A stretch of DNA of 9,805 nt from Chromatiales bacterium (GTDB lineage Bacteria; Pseudomonadota; Gammaproteobacteria; UBA6429; Thiohalophilaceae): NCBI GenBank assembly GCA_024641465.1, contig JAHEDB010000054.1, positions 1-9,805 of the forward strand. Direction: 5' to 3'. The translations under genes were made by a program, and so were the position numbers. The notes beneath the pieces are model-generated. The model searched no databases. It was not told the origin of the DNA and saw only the letters and a program-made list of their open reading frames with translations. Below are positions 5,624 to 9,805 of this stretch, piece by piece. Numbering within the stretch: position 1 is the first letter of the stretch; every line of letters begins with the position of its first letter.

Positions 5624-6574
5624 TCAGGGGCGGCTGGTTGCCGTGCAGTTGTTAGCGATATCTGAGGTCTGCGTTATCTGTTGTTGTAGCCTCTGTTGGT
5701 CCTGATGTTCCTGCCGTTTGTATTGCAGATAATCCTGTTTATCCATTTCATAGAGTTGCAAGTGGTGTTGCTCCGTCAGGTCAAACCAATTGTTGATGCG
5801 GGCAATGAATCGGTCCACGGTTTTGATGTGTAAGGTATCGAGATAGCTCTGGATGGCCAGATAATAACGCACGGCATTGCGCTCGATGATCCCCCGTACC
5901 CCGCCGACATAAACAGGTTTGCCATGCTGATCATTGCCAGTGATGCTGAAACCGAGTTTGCCGCTGCCGAGGGTGGCGAGATAGGTGCCCATGCCCATGC
6001 TGGTGATAAAGTTGTATTTATAGGAATAACTGAAGTAGACAAAACTGCTCGATGCATTCAGGGGAATGGTCTGTATCTTGAGCCGGTAATCACTCGTCCC
6101 GGCCGGACCATCCGTCGCACTCATGTCGATCTCAACAAAATCCCTGGCTTGCGCAATAATGTCAAAACGATAGGTCAATTGGTAAACATCATCGGCCCTT
6201 TCGTAATATTTTCTGCCTGAGTAAAAGGTCAGTTGGCAATAGTCTTTGAGTGACCGGTAGGTGCAGGCCTTGATATTAAGATGTTGCGGGGCGATGTCAC
6301 ACCAGTTGGCCGGGGTGAGCAGGGCTTGACTGACGACACTAAACGGGTGATGGATGACGCCATAAATGACGCCGGTCATGGTATTGTTTTCATCACTGGA
6401 ATGGATATAGACAGGAATGCCATAGGCATTTTTATCAAGCACAGGTTTTAACTGTGTATAGAGATTAAATAGCTCAGCTTGTCCGGCCCGGCTGTCGGTT
6501 ATCGGCCAGAGCAGACACAACAGAAGAAAAGACCGGCAGATAGCCTGAATTCGGCATGATTTTTTTAAATGCAT
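5624..6574 (-). CDS. Secreted protein of unknown function with conserved-looking WCD/Cys motifs
   Basis: This is a 316-residue protein with a signal peptide (basic start, hydrophobic core 15-25, cleavage after Ala30 in DSRA|GQA). The mature part alternates strands and helices. It contains LLTPANWCDIAPQHLNIKAC with Cys92 and Cys104, then Cys113 in DYCQLTF; disulfides are possible in the periplasm. A central aromatic segment, FVYFSYSYKYNF (178-189), and a Gly-rich GMGTYLATLGSGKLGFSITG follow. The C-terminus (about 265-305) is polar, Gln-rich and probably helical or coiled. I have seen similar unnamed proteobacterial proteins with a WCDI...HxNxK.C motif, and a START/SRPBCC-like fold is conceivable, but neither is established. 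ATG 6574 is the only sensible start and has no Shine-Dalgarno sequence. The gene stands alone, convergent with the small membrane protein gene and divergent from the mutarotase. Confidence 0.85.
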   Translation of the reverse strand: MHLKKSCRIQAICRSFLLLCLLWPITDSRAGQAELFNLYTQLKPVLDKNAYGIPVYIHSSDENNTMTGVIYGVIHHPFSVVSQALLTPANWCDIAPQHLNIKACTYRSLKDYCQLTFYSGRKYYERADDVYQLTYRFDIIAQARDFVEIDMSATDGPAGTSDYRLKIQTIPLNASSSFVYFSYSYKYNFITSMGMGTYLATLGSGKLGFSITGNDQHGKPVYVGGVRGIIERNAVRYYLAIQSYLDTLHIKTVDRFIARINNWFDLTEQHHLQLYEMDKQDYLQYKRQEHQDQQRLQQQITQTSDIANNCTATSRP

Positions 6575-6581
6575 AGATTAA

Positions 6582-6610
6582 TTAATACATCCCCTGATGG
6601 CTTAATTCAA
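6582..6610 (-). promoter_or_regulatory. Candidate promoter giving a nearly leaderless transcript
   Basis: On the minus strand, TTGAAT (6610-6605) and TATTAA (6587-6582) are separated by exactly 17 bases. Each matches four of six sigma-70 consensus positions. Transcription would start about seven bases after the -10, at or next to the ATG at 6574. This agrees with the missing ribosome binding site but is unproven. Confidence 0.35.
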
Positions 6611-6789
6611 GAAGCCCACGCATCTGGACCGATTAATTGTTTGTGTTACTCGGATATTATTATTTCGAGCCATTAACAGGGAAATATTTTCCCGGCGGCA
6701 ACGACTCATATTGTTATGGCCAGTGATTGGGCGAATCGGTTAGACTTGTCGGCAGTGGTTTTGTCACAATAAATGCACAGGGGCGACAC

Positions 6790-7689
6790 ATGCACGATAT
6801 CAATGAGTTAAATACCCGCTTTGGTCTGGCCGAGAAACTGAGCTTCAGTACCATCGGTGAAAACATGGCGATGGCCGTGGTCAGCACCGAACAGTGCTCG
6901 GCGCGCATCGCACTACAGGGTGCCCAGGTGGTGGACTGGACCCCGGTAGGGGCCAAACCGGTGATCTGGTTATCGCGTGACGCAAAATTCCTGCCGGGCA
7001 AGTCAATCCGCGGCGGTGTGCCGGTGTGCTGGCCCTGGTTTGGGGCGCATGAGTCACGCAAGGATGTCCCGGCCCATGGCCATGCCCGGACCGTGCCCTG
7101 GGATGTGCTGTCCAGTAAGTCATTGGAAGATGGCCGTATCAAACTGACTTTTTGTCTGCAAACCAGCCCGGCCACCCAGGCGCTGTGGCCACATGATACC
7201 CCCCTCGAACTGCATATCAGCCTCGGCACGACACTGGAGCTGGAATTGATCACTCGCAATAATGACAGCGAACCTGTCATCATTTCCGAGGCCCTGCACA
7301 CCTACTTTGCGGTCGGCGATATCCGGCAGGTCGGGGTTATCGGGCTGGACAGCTCCAGCTATCTGGACAAGGTCGACGAGTTTACACGCAAGACTCAACG
7401 GGGCAACGTGACCTTCACCGGTGAGGTGGATCGGGTCTATGTCAATACCGAGTCCGAGTGCATCATCAATGATTCCGTCTGGCAGCGGCGCATCCATATT
7501 AAAAAGGAAGGCAGCCGTTCGACCGTGGTGTGGAATCCGTGGATCGACAAGGCCGCGGCCATGGGCGATCTGGGTGAGGCGGGTTATATGGCGATGCTAT
7601 GCGTTGAGTCAGGGAATGCGCTGGACAATCTTGTTACCATCGAACCTGGCGAAGAACATCGCTTGCGGGTTATTTACAATATCGAATAA
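6790..7689 (+). CDS. yeaD: D-hexose-6-phosphate mutarotase (glucose-6-phosphate 1-epimerase), YeaD type
   Basis: This 299-residue cytoplasmic enzyme interconverts the alpha and beta anomers of glucose-6-phosphate and related hexose-6-phosphates, at the entry to glycolysis and the pentose phosphate route. Family signatures appear in order: ARIALQGAQVVDWTP (38-52), IWLSRDAKF, IRGGVPVCWPWFG (73-85), AHGHARTVPW (95-104), ISEALHTYFAVGDI with the expected catalytic His170, VDRVY (213-217), VVWNPW (246-251) and MLCVESGN with the expected catalytic Glu273. The length agrees with about 290-300 for E. coli YeaD. The frame is open back to 6727 at a TTG, but the ATG at 6790 has AGGGG six bases upstream and gives the family's normal N-terminus. 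The AsmA-like gene follows after 63 bases and may be cotranscribed. Confidence 0.93.
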   Translation: MHDINELNTRFGLAEKLSFSTIGENMAMAVVSTEQCSARIALQGAQVVDWTPVGAKPVIWLSRDAKFLPGKSIRGGVPVCWPWFGAHESRKDVPAHGHARTVPWDVLSSKSLEDGRIKLTFCLQTSPATQALWPHDTPLELHISLGTTLELELITRNNDSEPVIISEALHTYFAVGDIRQVGVIGLDSSSYLDKVDEFTRKTQRGNVTFTGEVDRVYVNTESECIINDSVWQRRIHIKKEGSRSTVVWNPWIDKAAAMGDLGEAGYMAMLCVESGNALDNLVTIEPGEEHRLRVIYNIE

Positions 7690-7697
7690 GTAAATCG

Positions 7698-7742
7698 TCA
7701 CCGGTCGTGAGTTGCAGGTTATTGCTACTCGCGTGCCGGTGA
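7698..7742 (+). promoter_or_regulatory. Hairpin in the mutarotase/AsmA gap
   Basis: TCACCGG (7698-7704) pairs perfectly with CCGGTGA (7736-7742). Inside it, CGTGAGT (7706-7712) pairs with ACTCGCG (7727-7733) with one G-U, leaving a 14-base loop. No T-run follows, so it is not a standard intrinsic terminator. The right arm contains GGTGA (7738-7742), the only visible ribosome binding site candidate for the gene at 7753, so folding could limit its translation. It could also stabilise the 3' end of the mutarotase message. Confidence 0.55.
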
Positions 7743-7752
7743 AAATCCTCTC

Positions 7753-9805
7753 ATGGGCATATCAAGACGAAAACGGCTAGGCAAGTATCTCGGCCTCTTG
7801 TTGGCCATGTTGCTGTTGGGCCTCGGTCTGTTAAATTACCTCGCCCCGCTAGTCGATATCAGCCCATACCAGAAAGACCTGACCGCACTGATTTCTCAAA
7901 CCGTACAGCGCCGCTTTGAGCTGGACGAAAAACTTTATATCAAACTCAGCCTCAAACCGACCATCGTCATGGGTAAACTGTCGATCAGCAATCCCGATTG
8001 GTGCAAATCCCCCTATTTACTCCACGCGGAGCAGGCCGAGCTGGGTGTCGATCTGCTGGACCTGGCCCTCGGCAAGATCACCATCAATCGTTTGATCCTC
8101 AAACAGGCCAGCCTGAATCTCGAACAGGACGCCAGTCGCAACAACTGGTCATTTGGCAAAACCGACAAGACTGACGCCGACAAGCCCCCGCAGGGGAGCA
8201 GCCCGGTCAGACTGGACTTTGCCGTCATGGAGGAGGTTACTATTGATTATCTTTCCCCCAAACTGCACAAACAATTGCACATCAAACGTGCGGCGCTGAA
8301 AAAGAGCCTGCGCAGACGTTATAAATTCGATATCGAAGGTGAACTGAACAAACAAAAACTGCATGTTGTACTCAATAGCAATCGCTGGTTCGACGTGCAG
8401 GACATCCGGCCGCTGACACTCAGGCTGGATGTCGGTCTGGCGAAAAACAACCTGCAAGCGGATATCAACATTCAACAGATCATCCCGCGCCTGCAGGCGG
8501 ATGTTAAGCTGCAATCAAACCATCTGGACTTCAATCAATTACTGGCTATGCTGCCGGGCGATAAGGCGGGGCAGGCATCCACGCAACCGAACGCCATCGA
8601 CCCCTGGCTGCAACAGATCGATAACATTGCGCTGGATCTGAATGTCGGCAGGTTGCTCTATGGTTCATACGAGATAAAAGATCTTTCGACCCAGAACCGA
8701 ATCATGCAGGGCGTGTTTGATAAATCTGCGCGTTTTTCAGTCAAGGCCTCGGGCAAAGCCGGGAACATCATCAACCTCAAGGCGGACAAGCCAGGTTCAG
8801 CGACCACCGGCGGCAAGCCGGGGCAGGCCGGGTTTTTAGTCGCCAGCCAGGGCAACACCCTTGACGAATTAGTAAATGGCGCGAGTATTGAACTCCAGGC
8901 GACAAATCTGTCCGGCAACCTGTATAAAGATTATCTCGTCAAACAGATCAAGCTGACCACCGATACTGCACGGGCGCTGCATGTTGATGGGACCATGCTA
9001 TTTAATAAGTCACCGCTTGCCTTCAATCTCAAAACCGGCCAGGCGTTTATCGAATCATTGTTGCAGCGCGAGTCGGCGCAGGTGGATGCGGCGCTGGATA
9101 TCGGTAAATCAAAGGTCACGGTTAATACCGCCGCTCGGGATCTATTTAAGCCCGGCCAGCGAAAACTCCAGATGACGGTGGCCGGCGATAATATGGTGGC
9201 GTGGGAACCGGTACTGGATCGGGCGATGTATAAACTCAAACACTACCGGATCGAAGCTGATATGGAGTTGCAGGCGAAGGGCATCAAGGTAAACCGATTT
9301 ACCGCCAGGACACCCGATAGTGACTTGAAAGGGAAATTGTTTTACCGCTACGGCAAGCGGGTGACGGTAAACGCCCAGCTGGAAAACAGCCGTCTGCGTT
9401 GGGCCGACCTCAACAAGCAGGCCGAGGCCCCCGCACCGGTACAGCCCGTGACAAAGAAAAAAAATAAAAATAAAGAAATTGTCATGGTGATCCCAAAGAC
9501 CGACCTGCTCGATATCCTGTCACCCGCATTTGATGTCAATCTGGTGATGAAGTCATCCGATGTGGTATTCAATAAATTTTCACTCAAGGGCCTCGACCTG
9601 AAGGCCCGTTGGCAGGACAAGGTGCTCGCCACCACGATCGACAAGGGCCGGATGGCGACGGGCGCGCTGACCGCCGATGTCTATCTGACGGTGGTCGACA
9701 ACGAGGCGGCCGGCAAGGTCGAGGTACACATCAAACAAATGGATTATGGACAGTTGATGCAGGACATGGGCCTGGGTGACAAGATGAAGGGCAAGGCCGA
9801 CGTCA
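7753..9805 (+). CDS. AsmA family protein, 5' part
   Basis: The frame is open from ATG 7753 through the right edge, giving at least 684 residues, so the 3' end is missing. A basic N-terminus (SRRKRLGK) and one membrane segment (about 12-31) anchor it in the inner membrane, with the rest in the periplasm. The AsmA N-terminal signature is clear: VDISPYQKDL, LSLKPTIVMGKLSISNPDWCKSP (Asn80-Pro81-Asp82-Trp83), AEQAELGVDLLDLALGKITI, LILKQASLNLEQD and NNWSFGK (130-136). Long runs of amphipathic beta-strand sequence follow, as expected for the groove proteins of the AsmA/TamB/YhdP group, which are implicated in moving phospholipids between inner and outer membrane and in outer membrane integrity. It cannot be assigned to one E. 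coli paralogue. A Lys/Asn-rich insert, KKKNKNKE (568-575), breaks the strand pattern. The start is supported by the signature spacing; the ribosome binding site (GGTGA, 10 bases away) is weak and lies in a hairpin. Confidence 0.93.
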   Translation, partial: MGISRRKRLGKYLGLLLAMLLLGLGLLNYLAPLVDISPYQKDLTALISQTVQRRFELDEKLYIKLSLKPTIVMGKLSISNPDWCKSPYLLHAEQAELGVDLLDLALGKITINRLILKQASLNLEQDASRNNWSFGKTDKTDADKPPQGSSPVRLDFAVMEEVTIDYLSPKLHKQLHIKRAALKKSLRRRYKFDIEGELNKQKLHVVLNSNRWFDVQDIRPLTLRLDVGLAKNNLQADINIQQIIPRLQADVKLQSNHLDFNQLLAMLPGDKAGQASTQPNAIDPWLQQIDNIALDLNVGRLLYGSYEIKDLSTQNRIMQGVFDKSARFSVKASGKAGNIINLKADKPGSATTGGKPGQAGFLVASQGNTLDELVNGASIELQATNLSGNLYKDYLVKQIKLTTDTARALHVDGTMLFNKSPLAFNLKTGQAFIESLLQRESAQVDAALDIGKSKVTVNTAARDLFKPGQRKLQMTVAGDNMVAWEPVLDRAMYKLKHYRIEADMELQAKGIKVNRFTARTPDSDLKGKLFYRYGKRVTVNAQLENSRLRWADLNKQAEAPAPVQPVTKKKNKNKEIVMVIPKTDLLDILSPAFDVNLVMKSSDVVFNKFSLKGLDLKARWQDKVLATTIDKGRMATGALTADVYLTVVDNEAAGKVEVHIKQMDYGQLMQDMGLGDKMKGKADV

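Noticed and set aside
6727..6789. TTG-initiated extension of the mutarotase
   Set aside because: The ATG at 6790 has a good AGGGG ribosome binding site and gives the normal family length.
8013..9644. Several minus-strand open frames within the AsmA region
   Set aside because: All are antisense to one continuous plus-strand frame carrying the AsmA signature.

Overview
The window looks like chromosomal DNA of a gammaproteobacterium of moderate GC content. The pointers are a YcgL-family protein (a family known mainly from Gammaproteobacteria), an AsmA-family protein, several exported proteins with classical signal peptides, an outer-membrane-type barrel with a terminal Phe, and a BarA/ArcB-type hybrid kinase. 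Genus cannot be read from the sequence. Most genes are envelope or housekeeping genes. No phage, insertion sequence, CRISPR array or RNA gene was seen.

Layout. Positions 2-1144 (+) hold the 3' part of a hybrid sensor histidine kinase (ATPase, receiver, Hpt). A stretch of about 440 bases without a convincing gene follows. A small exported protein of DUF6488-like appearance (1588-2040, +) is convergent with an exported alpha/beta hydrolase resembling DUF3530 (2131-2880, -). The hydrolase diverges across about 320 bases from a membrane-anchored retropepsin-like aspartic protease (3200-3739, +). A palindromic REP/MITE-like repeat (3788-3885) separates the protease from a likely two-gene unit: an outer membrane barrel protein (4005-4859, +) and ycgL (4893-5186, +).

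An AT-rich leader then precedes a 36-codon, single-pass membrane protein (5378-5488, +), which ends at a strong intrinsic terminator. An unrecognised secreted protein (5624-6574, -) diverges from a D-hexose-6-phosphate mutarotase of the YeaD type (6790-7689, +). The mutarotase is followed, across a hairpin, by the 5' part of a long AsmA-family gene (7753 to beyond the window end).

The genes do not form one obvious pathway. The common theme is the cell envelope: six of the nine products are exported or membrane-anchored. Several apparent long reading frames start too early. The starts chosen here (1588, 4005, 6790) rest on Shine-Dalgarno sequences and, for the first two, on signal peptides. 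I did not find a convincing new multi-gene system. The most worthwhile items are the 36-residue membrane protein with its own leader and terminator, the palindromic repeat, the unrecognised secreted protein with a possibly leaderless promoter, and the hairpin that could mask the AsmA ribosome binding site.
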